Positions 35,554 to 48,590 of a DNA stretch of 64,000 nt are shown here, one piece after another. The DNA comes from Chamaecrista fasciculata. Its lineage: Eukaryota > Streptophyta > Magnoliopsida > Fabales > Fabaceae. Position numbers and translations under genes: made by a program. Positions within the stretch are counted from its first letter, which is position 1; each line of letters starts with the position of its first letter. The stretch covers positions 62,001 through 126,000 of the forward strand of contig QANZ01008508.1 in the NCBI GenBank assembly GCA_003254925.1, given 5' to 3'. The notes beneath the pieces were generated by a model. That model was not told the DNA's origin. It made no database searches and worked only from the letters and a program-made list of their open reading frames with translations.

Positions 35554-37192
35554 CTAGCACTCCAATAGATTTTTGACAAAGTAAGTGCCTAAGAGAAACC
35601 ACCCCATTAAGAGGAGGGAGAATGAAAGCAGACCAAGCAAGAAGGGCCAGCCAACCATAAGAACACCAATGGAAACAACCACAACGAAAGGCAAGAAAGA
35701 CCTTACAATTGAAAGGAGGTTGACCCAGTGGCCCTTAAGTAGGATTAAGGCTCCTATATTTACCATGTTCCAACTCATTGATCCACCATAAGAGAGGCGA
35801 TTCAGACAATTTGCAACAAATGAATGGGAGTTGCAGGTGAAAAGGTTGTACGTTTTACTCTCAAAATACCGTTTACTTGACTGTAAGGCATCATCCCATG
35901 AGATTGCAGTCCCAAACTCAGAGTGCATATACCCATGCTTGCATGTATGTGCTGAGAGGTGTGGAGGAAAGCAACACTGTACTTGCCAAAGAAACAAGCA
36001 TGTCAAACAAGAGTTGACACTTCTAAACAGCTAAAATTGACTTCAACACCACACTTCGGGAGCAAGGGAGGGGGATACCTCAGAAAATAGAATGCAGGGA
36101 TTCAAATGCAATGATAACTCAACTGTTATACTTTTTTCTTCCTAAAGAAAATTGGAATCACCGCATACGGCAAATAATCAAACAGGGCAAGAGTAATTTT
36201 ATGTTGTAAGGGGACAACACATTTGTGGTCTGATAAGAAACATGATAAATCATCATATTGGTTTAAATTTAAATTAAGAAGTCAACCGATCAAGTAACAA
36301 AATCCAATCTAAATACATCGTTGTATGGTGCTAACTTATTTACAATATTTAATGTAATTAAATCAGCATGCTATGCCATCGACCTATGTAGAAAGGGATA
36401 TTCAGTAAGATTTCTCATTAACCGGATATGGAAAGCTGAAACAACAAAATGACCTTATTCAATCAAAATCTTGGTTAAATGGAGGAGGAAAAGACAGGTG
36501 TGGAGTATTTCAAGCTGGTAAGATTTATATATCTACTTGTAAAGTCCTCTAGCTTTAAATGGGAATGCTGACTTTGGGGAGTGCCCTGGTTCCGAAAGCA
36601 AACCATTTCCAACAAGGTCAGGGTTACAATTGTCACCAATCACCATTAGTTCAGTTCAGCTAATTTTCAAGATACATCAATGTTTTTTCTTTTCCACAAA
36701 AATCCTTCACGTTTGAGGCACTAAAAAAAGTCAGCACATTTTCCTATTGGATTGGAACCTAAGTTCACCACATTCTAAAAACCCAACTTCAGTTGGTGAT
36801 ACATCAGTCATCAAACATGCATATGTTTCTCTATGTCATGCTAGCATGCATGTGAACAATGTGAAGGAATAAAGAACATGGGGCAAGGATAGAGAAGCAA
36901 ATTGGAGAAATGGTACCTGACTACGATCAAGTTGTAAGTATATTGCCACAGCACCAAATGCAAAATCATCAATATTCACAAAATTGGATCCTGAAAAATC
37001 TAAAACAACTCCATCCTCTCTGCAGATGCCAACATGACCAATGAAGGGTGCCAACCATGAGACAACTGGAAGTGGAGTCCAAACTAAACAACACGGAAAC
37101 TTTGCCTTCTTTGGATCAATAGGATCTAGGGGCCACAGCTCATGTTGCATAGAACTTGAACGCTCAAAGTCATAACTTGCATTTAACTCCAT
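35554..37192 (-). CDS. RTE1-like DUF778 membrane protein (TMEM222 family)
   Basis: Homologue of REVERSION-TO-ETHYLENE SENSITIVITY1, an ER/Golgi membrane protein that promotes ETR1 receptor signalling in Arabidopsis (or of its paralogue RTH). 232 aa in two coding exons: 37192-36917 and 35976-35554. The N-terminal part has the family block [20 protein letters not shown], then [19 protein letters not shown]. The second exon has [22 protein letters not shown] and the conserved [19 protein letters not shown]. Two hydrophobic stretches at about 180-225 ([20 protein letters not shown] and following) are membrane segments. The retained CCxPP and HTCKHG blocks look closer to RTE1 than to RTH as I recall them. 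I recall CNCHSF in Arabidopsis RTE1; here the second Cys is Ser. The start codon follows an acceptor site and an in-frame stop, so 5'-UTR introns are likely. Confidence 0.9.
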
Positions 37193-38330
37193 AGTTAAAG
37201 TCTGCAGTACAGCATATAGATTTGCTCACGTTTCCAAGGAGATGCATCACGGAAACAAACTACATCTTCAGAAATCCCAGCTGCTGCCAAAATAGTACAC
37301 AACTTAAGTGAGAGAATTATTATTTCAGCAATTTGATAAGATTTATTAAGCACAGACTGAATCATAATGGAAATACCTAAGAAGGTTTCTCTCTCTATTA
37401 CTTTCTTCAATCTTCTCCAACATTAATTAATCTCCACTCTAAATGAATTTCTCCAAAAAATTGCTTACTTATCATTCCCTCGTATACATTAATCCTTATT
37501 TAAATTGTTCCTTCTATAGAAGTCCAATAAACACCTGATTAATTTACTTTTCCTGCCTTCCTTTATCAATGACCAAAAACGAATTTCCACTTCTTTAACT
37601 AACTATTTACATTCACAGTCAACCCTAAACTTGAAATTTTAACATCGGCAGGAATTCATTTATCAGTAGTCAATTTCTACCCCGTCAAACTCTGTCTCCG
37701 ATGGAAGGTTATTTACTTATTTTCAACTAACGAAGCAAATAACCCTAAAAAATACAGCCAGAATGGGCAAAAAAAGGTACTTCTAGTTCAAGGGATACCC
37801 TAATTTTTCCATCGTACGAGAGTGGAGGCAGACGAAAACCCAGATATCAAAGCACATTGGGGACTGGCGAACAGAAAAATTAAAACCACACGCATTACTC
37901 GAATCCAAAAATAGGCAGTCAGAAAAATAAAGACATCGAAGCTTCGAAGTCATTACTATAAATACCTGAATAAGAGGAGCTAAAAGAAGAACGAATTGAA
38001 CTATACTTTCCGAATATGGGGTACCCCGAACAGGCACAGTAAGCAACGAAGAAGAACTCGAGATTGAAGGAGATGACCAAGAATCAGAGACGAAGATGTT
38101 GGCACTCATTGCAGTTACGAAAACATTAACAAGTAGGTGTATATATTCAGACGGAAACCCCACTTTAAAGAAAAAAAAAATCATAAATGTTGGGAAGTCT
38201 ATAATCTGTCGCATTCTCTTTAAAACACATCTGATTTCTTGGATTTTTACTTGATTTAGACAATCTACGGTTTCGAAGCAGAGGAAGAAACAGGAAGGGG
38301 GAAAGGTTCATGAACCTTGCTGATTTCCTC
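37193..38330 (-). other. 5'-UTR exons/introns and promoter of the RTE1-like gene
   Basis: An acceptor-like 'ctgcag' lies just upstream of the start codon. A candidate non-coding exon near 37230-37283 has an upstream AG and a GTGAGC donor. Sequence at about 37950-38330 is GC-richer and may hold the first leader exon and promoter. No separate protein-coding gene is supported in this stretch. Confidence 0.35.
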
Positions 38331-38374
38331 GCATTTGGTGGGCCCCTCCATACTTTTGCAGTTGCATTTCACCA

Positions 38375-39460
38375 TCTATCTATATATCTATATCTATATA
38401 AATTATAAAGCACAACTTTCCGTCAGAAGTTATAATTTGGACTCTAATTTTATTTTTATCACTACTTTGCTCAATTAATAATTTTAACTAATTTCTAACC
38501 TAAATTTCAACTAATAGATATCACTCAGCCTAATCTTTCAATCAATAGAATTCATTTTTGTCTATTCATCCTATGAGGACATTTTTTTTACTTTACCATT
38601 TTTTTTTGTCATTATATTGCTCAATTAATGTTTTCAACTAATTTCCAACCTAAACTTCAACCAATAGATATAACTCAGCATAATCTTCTAACGAATAGAA
38701 AACATTTTTGCCTATTCATCCCCTATTCTCACTCCCTATTGAGCCCGTTTTTTTTTTGTTTTGCCATTCTCTCTCTTTCCTTATAGCCACCAAAACAACC
38801 AATAGTCATTTTTTTTTTGTTACAAATCTACCCTTTCTTTATCCCTTTTTAGCTCTATATAAATAGATCATTATGGTAACAAAATAATCATGCTTCTCCA
38901 ATATTCATATATCCACAAAAGCTATTTGTTCTGAATGGTGAGAGATGTCTCTATTTTTTCTCTGCTATTCAGATATATTGCTGCTTCTTTTGTTTTATTT
39001 ATATCATGTTCTATATAAAGCATCATGTACTAATCTGCATTTTTTTGGTTCATACCTATTTTTTCTCTTCATTTACCAAATCTGTTTCCGATTTCTCTGC
39101 TTCTTGAGAATGTGCTTTCCAGTTGGAGATATCTTTTCAACTACTTCAAAATGTCTCTTTGTGCTGGTGAAATGAGTTTCCTGAAGAGGGAATGAAGGAT
39201 TAAAAGCTTCGACATATTGGTATTCATATTATAAACAATAAATCTTTCCATTTATATGTTTTTTTCTTTTGTTTTTTATGATTTCATAATAATTTATTTA
39301 TTATCTTTTGTTTATATATGTTGGTTGCAGAAAGCCCCTAAACAATCTGTGACAACCTCCAAATCTCTTAGGGGTAAAGTTCCAGCAGAAAAATCTTCTG
39401 AAGTTTTGGACTCTTCAAATCTAAAGCCATCAAAAAAGTTGAAGATATTGTAGTCTACAT
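38375..39460 (+). mobile_element. Possible Helitron-like insertion with a gene tail
   Basis: Begins near 'tctatataaattataaagca', similar to 5' ends I associate with plant Helitrons. It contains two diverged copies of a 150 bp unit (about 38447-38595 and 38597-38750), then a TATA-like 'ctatataaata' at about 38852. The coding-like end at 39331-39453 is preceded by a good acceptor and translates to KAPKQSVTTSKSLRGKVPAE, then SSEVLDSSNLKPSKKLKIL and a stop. A Ser/Lys-rich tail like this is reminiscent of the C-terminus of RPA70-like proteins carried by Helitrons, but the OB-fold is not present. No CTRR end with hairpin was located. Tentative. Confidence 0.3.
38447..38750. repeat. Two diverged 150 bp tandem units
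   Basis: 'tcaattaat' at 38471 recurs at 38621. The following 110 bp align with about 85% identity, including 'ctaatttc.aacctaaa.ttcaac.aatagatat'. It lies in the possible Helitron region. Confidence 0.7.
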
Positions 39461-40507
39461 TACTTCAATAATGTATCTTCATTTTTACTTTCTATGTATT
39501 TCCATGTAAAAGATCTTTTTGTACTTTGATTGAAATAGATATGATTCTGTTACTTTATGCAGATCTTTTCTTTATATTTTCTTTTATCCCTCATTGTAAT
39601 AAATTTCACAAGTATTTTCTTCTGTATCTGACAACCAAGTCAAACTGTAATCACATTATATCGTTTTCAATACAGCTTTTATTTTTATAAAAGAAAGGAA
39701 GTAAATGTATTCATAGTTCAATACACCTTTTATTTTTGCTTGATTATAAAGAATTCCGGTAATTGTTAATTCATAATGATGGATTTCATCTTTCAATCGT
39801 TGATTTTCGAATAAGAAGTTGGCATCATTTTTAAGATTTTGAAATCAACAAAAAGCAATCATATCTTCAACCATTCGACAAGCATCTCATAATCTACTTC
39901 TTAATATTTAATATTCATTCTTGCATTAAACTGTTTCAGGTCTGCGTCAAACCTTTGAATGTCAACCACTATTTGATCACAAAGAAAATGGAAATGGTTG
40001 CTTACCCTGCAAATTTTTAAGTGAAGAATGTTTTGAAAGTAGCAGTCCACTGATAGTGACTTTGAACATACATATTCCCTTTTCCTTTTTTCTTTTATTC
40101 TTTTCTCCCTCTTTTTACATTTCCACAAGAACCTGCAGTCTGTAGAGATCGCATGTTTACAATTCCAAAGACGACGAACTCAACAGTCCAAGAACAATTT
40201 TGTTATTCTCATATATAAATGTAGTTTTTTTTTGTTTCTTTTTTTTCCCTGTGTTTTCTTTGGTTCCCCCTCTTCCCATGGGGGTCCTACAGTTGTAGCT
40301 ACTTGTACTAAAAAGCCTCCCTTGCCTATTCTCTCAGGAGGGTCTATACTCTGTTCCGAATGGGATGTGCACAGCCCCCACTTCGAATGAACTGACACTT
40401 CCCAGTTCAGCAATCACTATATGTCTAAGTTGTAAAAACTTCCACTGTTCTTCTGGCTCTTCGAACCAAGACAACAACTTCAACTATTATCACAAAAGCC
40501 TATCTGC
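39461..40507. other. Spacer and MAPKKK 3' region
   Basis: AT-rich to about 40150. Then more mixed sequence probably includes the MAPKKK 3'-UTR on the minus strand. No gene is recognised. Confidence 0.4.
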
Positions 40508-43500
40508 CTATGCACAAGTTTCATCAATGTATTGAGCATTTGAGCTCGTAGTTTCAACCACCAGATGTTGAAGACGCCGGAGACGATACATGAGCTGTGA
40601 AAATGATGGCCGCAAGTGCGGATCCCTGCACAAGAAGTTAACAAATCCCAATCAAACAATAGAGCAAATAAGCAACATAGGATTATATGTCATTCTACTA
40701 TTCTCTAATTCCTGAAGCACATGTTGCGTTTTATCAAAATCTGAGAAATCTGAAGAGCATGAAAGAGAGGCAGGACATGGATGCTATCTGCCGCATGTGT
40801 CTCATAAAGCAAAAAGTAGAAAACAGAAAATGTAAACGAGGGCTAGAACTAACAATTGCCAACAGTCACGAATTATTTGTGCCACCGCAGGATCAACTTC
40901 TTGTGGAATTTCAAGTCGTCTATTTTGGAATCCAACAGCTCCAACAACCTGCATGGGGTTCAGCCCTTTCCATGGGATCCTTGCGGTAGCCAACTCCCAT
41001 AAAATCACTCCAAAACTGTATACATCACACCTGCAAACAACCCGCATCACACCCTATATTAAACACTAGTCTTTCAACGAAGGAGCATAAACAGCTGCAC
41101 GATTAACTTACTTCTCATTTGCTGGTTCATTTCTTAATACTTCTGGTGCCATCCACTCAGGCTACAGACAAAGAATATATTTAGTCTTCTTTAAAATTAC
41201 ACACAGACAGAGACACTACAAAGTAACAGTAATTTATCTAGGTCAAAGATTAATGAACTGAAAATTTGATCGCAGAGCTTATTAAAAAGGGTCTTTATCT
41301 GGAGTGAATTACCGTTCCAGCAGAAGATTTTGAAGACAGAAAAGTATGGTGCTTCGTCCGTGACAATCCAAAATCACAAACCTAAGAAAAGAAAGGAAGA
41401 AGATATAAATATTCACACTAAAAAAAATATAATAAATAAGCTGAGAAGAGAAACACAACCATTAGCAGTTCATCTATTTTGAACTAAATAAGAATAAAGG
41501 GAAAACAGGGTTTTCAATAATGTCAGAGTTAGGAAGAAATTGAATGATCGAAAGTGCAAAGACGTGTACTTCCTATTAATTGCCACAGGCAATGAAAGGT
41601 AAGAAAATAATAAAAGCAGTGTTCAATTATTATGGCTGCTGCCTGCCGTACATATTATATCAAAATAAAAAAGGAACACCACTTCTCCATTTCCATTTTT
41701 TCATAAGAATACATCAATATAAATTATAAACACTGTAAAACCGCTGCCAACATGCATCTCTCTTTCAAAGAATTCATAATTCTAGATCCCACAAACAAGT
41801 GGAGACTAAAAAATAGGAAATACAAAAGTTCATAGAAGAATACTTAAATTAGAAAGTGATAAAGAGGACTCCATACATTCGCACACAGATTATCAAGTAA
41901 ATTTCTAACACCAATTTATTTGGACTCATAATCAGTATGTGTTTGCATATTTTCCACATTTCTTGGTGGGATGCATTTGTTCCTTACTGAATTTTCATTC
42001 CTTATATTTACCTTTTTACAGCAAGCAAACTTTCGGATATTTACTCTTATAGTTACATTTCTCTCTTTGCAAGTTCCTTCTATTTTAAGTTGTATGAAGC
42101 AAATTCCGCGGAGACAGAAATTTTAGCAATACCTTAACAACCCAATGTACGTCAACAAGAAGATTTGGAGACTTTAAATCTCGATGGACAATGGGAGGGT
42201 GGCTTGTGTGCAAGTAATTCATTCCCTTAGCCTGATTATGGTAAATATAGCAACATCAAAAAGGAGGCAAAGAAACAAAGTAAAATTAAAAAAAGAGAAG
42301 TTATATACTCTACCACATCAAGAGCCATACGCAATCGCCTCTTCTCATCAAGTTGAAAATTGGGACGATGCAATAGCCTATATAAACTCCCTCTACATGC
42401 CATGTGACAAATTTACTTTTAAGAAATAAAATAACAATGTACAAAAATCAATTAATTTAATCAAATGAGTTGACAGTCGGCAAAACTTGGAAAACACTAT
42501 CAACCTCACATGCAATATGTGACAATAAAACACATCTTATTAAAGTAAGCAAAGCTCTGAGACCATTTAAGTAAACCAGGTCAAGAAAAGTTGGAGCAAT
42601 ACATCTAATTTGCTCACCATGATGTTTAAAGAAAAGCATAGAACAAAACTAACCTTGGAAGAAACTCTGTCAAGATAGAAAAATGTGGGGGACGAGCTAT
42701 GGCTCCCATAAAAAGCAAGACATTAGGATGCCGCAACCTCAACATAATCTCAACCTACAGAAAGCAGTAATCATGTATGAATGCATATGTGAGTATATGA
42801 ATGCATCATATCCATAGAAGTAGGTATATGCAGATATATAACCACAATAAAGGAAAGTTAAAGTCAGTGGCTTACTTCAGATCTGAACTGAGCCAATGCA
42901 GCACCAGAAAAGTCTTGGTTCAGAAACTTCTTCACAGCAACTTCCTATTATGCCAAACAATTCATACAAAATTCCAAGATCATTATCAGCACACAAGATG
43001 AAATACGAGAAACTAGTATGTATTTTCACAACAGTTAAGTCCAGTATGGCCAATGCTTCAAAAGAAGTAAAGGACACACTAAAGCATCCTTGGGAGGGAG
43101 AAAATAATAATATATGAATTCATTTGCAGTAGAGAAAATATTCTACATGTTAATCAATATGTTATTGTCTACAACACACATAATCCACACATACAATATA
43201 TAAATGAAAACCATACACAACGGAGCAACAGGTTGATATACAAGCACCAAGCCAAATTTTCTCAAACCAGGAGCATGCTACACAACATAACCCCTCCACC
43301 CCATGGGAAAAAAATATTACTATCAACTCTTATGGCTTGTTTTGAAGACTTCTTTGCCAATTACAACTTCTACGTGAAATCTAAATTTTGACAGTGGTTA
43401 ACAGGAAAAAGATTAACCATTTACAAGTTTGTCAGACAATTAAGAAATTCCAGCTCATAATGTGCTATGCAATTTTGACATTTCTAAACCTCTGTTTTTT

Positions 43501-46500
43501 TCTACTTGGTCAAATTTCAACTACAAATAATGAGTGTCCCCAAGAGTACGTTATACATTGCAGAAAATTTGTGCATTTTGCTTAAGTTCTAACATAAATT
43601 CTTTCTCCACAAAATTACTCATGGAAAAGAGTAATCGATGACAATGCAACATAATCATGATAATGGCCTGAACCTGAAATGAGATGTGACAAACTCACAA
43701 ACAAATTTGAAGAAAATCCCACCTACAGTTTTTGCCAAATCCAACTAAATATTAAAACCAGAACTATTAAAACGTCAAGGATTTAAGAATAAGATTTGTA
43801 GAAAAATGCAGGGCAGGGACTTACAGTGCCTTTCCAATCAGCATGGTAAACCTCTCCACAAGAACCTACAGGTAAGATAGTTGTATGAGGTCACTATTGC
43901 AACATTGTATTACATCATAGACACAGCGAGCATATTCCAACCAGCTTGTACTAGATTTTTGTTGATAAATGATAAATCCATTACATATAAAATAACAACA
44001 GGTAATTTCAAATCTGCTTGATTGAGCAAAGAAGATAAGATTCAAATGCTATTGCAAGCCATGAATAAGATGATACTGAGCTTACTAATATGCAAGTAGT
44101 AGGCACAAGACTACGTTCTACTTCAAATGTTGAATCTTTATGCTTTTATATAACTTTCAGGAAAAATATTTATAATCCTACACATTTAAGGCAGTGATAT
44201 ATAAAACACACAACTACTACTATGCAATAAAAATTCCATCTTACCTATACCAATACGCTCACCAATATCAAGATCCTCCCATTGAATTTCCCATTCTGTG
44301 CCCTCCCCCAGTACTGACTTAACTATGTCAGGTTTACCATCATTCAGGATACAATCTCCATTATTTGTGTCACTAAATAGAATGGCTGAATCATTCCCAA
44401 GTTCATTATAACTGGAATCTGCTCCAACTTTAACAGTAAGACCATTTCCATCATCATTGACAGAGCCAACCCCAGTTTGTCGTTTGCATGAGACAACAGC
44501 CTTGGTCAAGGAAGAACCAAGGACTTGTTCTTCATATATCTTATGTGCCTTGTGTACATCAATGGCATCATTTTTCTCTGGTTCTTTTTGCTGTTCATCT
44601 AACCAATTAGCAGACTGGCAGAATCTAGCATTACTGGCAGAACACACCCCTTGAGAAGATCTGAGAGACTTTTCAAAGCTCGATAACAACTTCTCTTGAT
44701 CAGATTGAACAGTGTCATCAACAATATTAAGTGGACGAGTTTGTTCATTAGATTTATCTTCACCTGTATATTTTGGATTGACATCAGAAAAAAGATCAGG
44801 AGGGGGTAATGCACCACTCTCTAGTAGAACAGCATGCAGCTTTTGTGCAAATTCTGGGTTCTTCGCTGCACTAAGGACATACTTGGATACATTTTTTACT
44901 TGCATTTTTTCAGCAGAAGACGCTTCCAATATGTGTAATGACTGAAGAAGATTCCCCAAGTCATGTTCAAATTTCTCCGTCTGATTACCTTCGTTCCTTT
45001 CATCCAGTTTTGGTTGACTGTCTACATTTACTAATTCTTCTGACTGAGTCCCACCCACTGCCGAAGTTCTATCAAGATCAGATGAAACTACCGGCATTCC
45101 AGCTCCTTCATCAAGCATCATATGTGTGTTGTCAGGTAGTTCTGCAAACTCTCCACAACCACTAGCAGCAAAACTATAATTTTGGAGCTGACTACTTGGG
45201 ACTTCAGCAGGAATAAGAGCACCAGGAGCACCCATCAAATCAATAATGAATTCACTGCATCAGTTCAATAAATCGATTACGGCCCTAGAAATTCTTCCAA
45301 CATAAATGTAAGACCAGACCAGGGGTGTTTCCTTTATTAAAAGGATATGTGCCAAATAAGATAGGAAAGATCTATGATGCATTTATAATTCAGTTTCTTG
45401 ACATAAGAAAGCACAAATAAAGTAAAAAACACTAGAACTCCCAATCAGACATAAGTTGCCAACTTGCCATTAATGAACTCCAACTGTATATTGGCTGGTT
45501 TGTAAGAGAAAGCATGGTTCCCTCAAAACCAAATCACATATAGTGCTATCCATTGCTTAACAATGCTAAAATTTTAGTTACTTTGAGAAAGAGGACCGGC
45601 TTATCTTTCTAAAGGGAGAGGCAGAGTTTTCTAGGCATCATGATTCAGGAATAAAGAAAATGGATGTGTGAAATAACACAGCTTTTGGAAGCATTACTTC
45701 TTACTACAATGCAGAGTTTTCTAACTTGAAAGAACAAATCCAAATAGGCATGACTTAAACATGAAGCTGATTAAAGTACCACCAAATAAAACTCTCTTAA
45801 GAGTAATGTTCAATAAAGGAAACAAAACTTCACCATAGGATAAATACCTGCCATCATCAGCTTTAATCAAATTTACCGCTCCATCATCAGTCCCGGTGTA
45901 ATAGCTCCCTTTGACCAGCATGCAGGGAATGTTAATCCTATCGGCCATCACCTGAGCAATAACAAAATGATAATTAAACACATTAAATGGGCCTAATAAC
46001 TACGCATTGAAAATATCTTTTCCACATAAAACAGGAAAGTATTTAGGAATTGAACAAATTTTATTGTCCCAGTGTATCCATTTGAACAAATGAACAAATG
46101 AAAAGATCTTACAACCTTGAAAAGTAGGGCTCGATGCCGAGAAAGTCCAACATCAAGACAGCCAAGGGGAATAACAATTGTGCTTACAGAATTACGTATC
46201 TCATGACTCCTTACTGTCCACCTTCTCAACATCTCATCAGGGTCACCAACTGGCCCACCCATTCTATTAACAACAATATCAGCAAGTTTCTGAAGCAAGC
46301 CACTTAAAACTAGTCCCTGTTCAGAAAAGCAGAAGTCCTTGGATAAATCATCGACTTTTTTCTCCAGTTGCTTCAGTTCAATATCAACTGTGCGGTCCAC
46401 CAATATCACTTCACAACCAACATATTCTGAGATGGAAGAGGTTTGCAAATCCACCAACAGTGGCATCTTTCCTCGTTCAGTCAAATTTGAGGTGGAGCCA

Positions 46501-47493
46501 TGTACGTCATAAAACCCATCCATCACTTTCTCTTCATAATCAATGACATTATAGTTCTGCCAGTGATAGATAAATACAAAATAAAAAGGGTAATAGTTAG
46601 AATATCTACATCATGATTAAAGATGTTAGATGGCACTATACTGCAGTTAATTCAACATCCAAGAGGAACCCACAACATGTAAAAGCCTCTTTTGCCCAAT
46701 ATCCGCCTAACCGGAACCCATGCGTTAGCAAACATAATGCTTCTGAAAATCCTAAGTGAAACTTGCAGCAAACTAAAAACGGCGCAACAAGGCACCCCAT
46801 GTAATGTAATGCTCCCCCCCACTTGCAACAAGGCATAAACCCGCCACTAGAAAATGAAAATGTCCAAAATATAACGCTGCGTTCCCATGATCAGAGACGG
46901 GGCACAAATGTAATGGCCATACCCCTATTTCTTACTCTAATGCAATAGAGTAAGAGCCAGGAGGCCATAATCGCAATTAAAGGCATGCCAACTCAATTCT
47001 ATGCGAAAAAGAAACAGCATACCCAATAACGAAGCGATTGAAACTGGACGAGGGCTTCCGTGTCGGTGACGGAAGCTGCGGACCCGAGACTCATCTGCTT
47101 CGCAGCGTCGATCTGAGCAGATTCAGGGTCCTTGCGCACATCAGGATCGGAAGCGCTAATCGCTAAAGCCAGCTGCATCTGAAACTCCTCCTCCAAAAGA
47201 TTAAAATCGGGCCCCGAGCCACCACAAATGGTACCTGCACCACTACCATCAATATTTATCCGATCAGCAACCGATTCATTTGGCCGGATTGTCCCCATTG
47301 TATTCGACGCCAAAGCCGAAGAAGATGAAGAGAGGTTAGGGGTGGGACTAGGACTGGGACTAGGACTAGGACTCGGACTCGGAGTCGGAGTCGGAGTCGG
47401 AGTGATGACTGAACGTGAATCAGGCAATCTGTGGGGATCATTGATACCACCACCGATGTGAAGCTTTCTTAGCAGATGCTTCATTTTCGACAT
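40508..47493 (-). CDS. B3 Raf-like MAPKKK (EDR1/CTR1 group)
   Basis: Cytosolic Ser/Thr kinase of 943 aa. Exons (minus): 47493-47023, 46556-46113, 45951-45848, 45254-44245, 43865-43825, 42944-42876, 42754-42654, 42392-42314, 42231-42133, 41381-41313, 41161-41112, 41030-40854, 40625-40508. The N-terminus [16 protein letters not shown] is typical of one EDR1-like subgroup. A Pro/Ser/Thr repeat follows, encoded by a hexanucleotide repeat. Residues about 110-345 are the EDR1/CTR1 regulatory domain ([15 protein letters not shown]; then [20 protein letters not shown]). A Ser-rich linker is encoded by the 1 kb exon 4. The kinase domain starts at about 668 ([20 protein letters not shown]). K695 of AVKKF is the ATP lysine, HRDLKSPN holds D791, DFG holds D809, and the APE Glu is E836. 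All catalytic residues are present. Relatives act in defence, ethylene and ABA/sugar responses; the role here is not decided by sequence. Confidence 0.94.
47335..47403 (-). repeat. Coding hexanucleotide repeat in MAPKKK exon 1
   Basis: About eleven units of the type gg(g/a)act / ggagtc encode alternating Pro-Ser and Pro-Thr (residues about 31-53 of the kinase). Unit length is a multiple of three, so expansion keeps frame. The opposite strand is also open, giving a Gly-Leu/Gly-Val frame with no meaning. Confidence 0.85.
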
Positions 47494-48590
47494 GGATCAT
47501 CAAGAAGAAGAAGAAGAAGAAGAAGGATCATTCACTGGGTTTTCCAATCCCAACTTCGAGTCTTCGTGCCCCTCTGTAATAGCTTAACCTACGCCCTTTA
47601 CAAACAAAGCAGATTCGCTTAACCTGCGCACCCTTCTTCGTCAAGCTACCACCACCACTTGAAGGACTTAAATTAACCGCTCACCCATTCCCTCCAATGC
47701 ACCTTTACGAGTTATAACCCCGAAAATAAAATGCTTCTTTCTCTTCCTCCTTCCTCTCCCTTATTTTTATTATTAATTAAATCAACAAATCATTAAATAA
47801 CTAATTAATTATATAATTAATGTTATCTCCTTCCAACTTAGGCACCCATTGCTTTATACGGACTGCTTTAATCTTGAGCGTTGGTTTGGTTGACCTGGAT
47901 TAAGATGATCGTGCGGCTATTAGGGGCCAAACAAGCAAATACTAATAGCTTTGCCATCTTAGCATATGTAATAAATGACTAGATTTTTATTGGAGAGAAA
48001 TAAGAAACCTCTCCGTCCTTTGTCTATGTTCAGCTAAGCATACCTCAAATGGGGACGAATGTGGTGCACAAACTGTTTATTCCTTATTTCAATTCAAGAA
48101 TTAAATTTATATAGAAATTTTTTAATTAAAAGAGATTTTGTAACACTTTTTTATAATATATAAATGTTATAAAAAGCCTTTTACACTAAAATATACATAA
48201 AGAAAAAGATTACATAACTTTCTTTCCTTCTAAAAATAAAACAACTCACCGGTCACCACTCTCTCCTAAACTTTCTTATTTGACACAAATTAAATTTATT
48301 TAATTTAATTTAATCTAATCTAATTTTTCCCTTTAGAAGAAAACAAAGAGAAGTTGGGGTAAAAATGAAAGTGAAAAACTTGAATTGAATGGTATTGGCG
48401 CTAGAGGTTACAGACATGTAGGACCAATGACAGCTCTGCTTACAATTACAATTCTGCCTCTACAGCCCAAATCACTTCCAATTTCGATATTCAAACTGCC
48501 AATACGAATCAGATTCCACGATTCATAAAACCGAAAAAGGTGAAGGTTTTCAAACTAACAAAAAAAGGTTGGGAGCTTTATTTTATTTTG
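47494..48590. other. MAPKKK upstream region and spacer
   Basis: A GAA microsatellite (47505-47525) lies in the MAPKKK leader. Further out the sequence is AT-rich with no recognised gene. Confidence 0.45.

Noticed and set aside
38945..39175. 76-codon hydrophobic frame
   Set aside because: T-rich sequence gives Phe/Leu codons by chance; more likely intron or non-coding DNA.
47228..47461. Plus-strand Gly-Leu/Gly-Val repeat frame
   Set aside because: Antisense shadow of the MAPKKK hexanucleotide repeat.
35554..47493. RTE1-like gene next to a CTR1/EDR1-like kinase as an ethylene-signalling cluster
   Set aside because: The two are separate plant genes with about 3.3 kb and a transposon-like block between them; the kinase N-terminus fits EDR1-like rather than CTR1. 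Adjacency alone is not evidence of a cluster.
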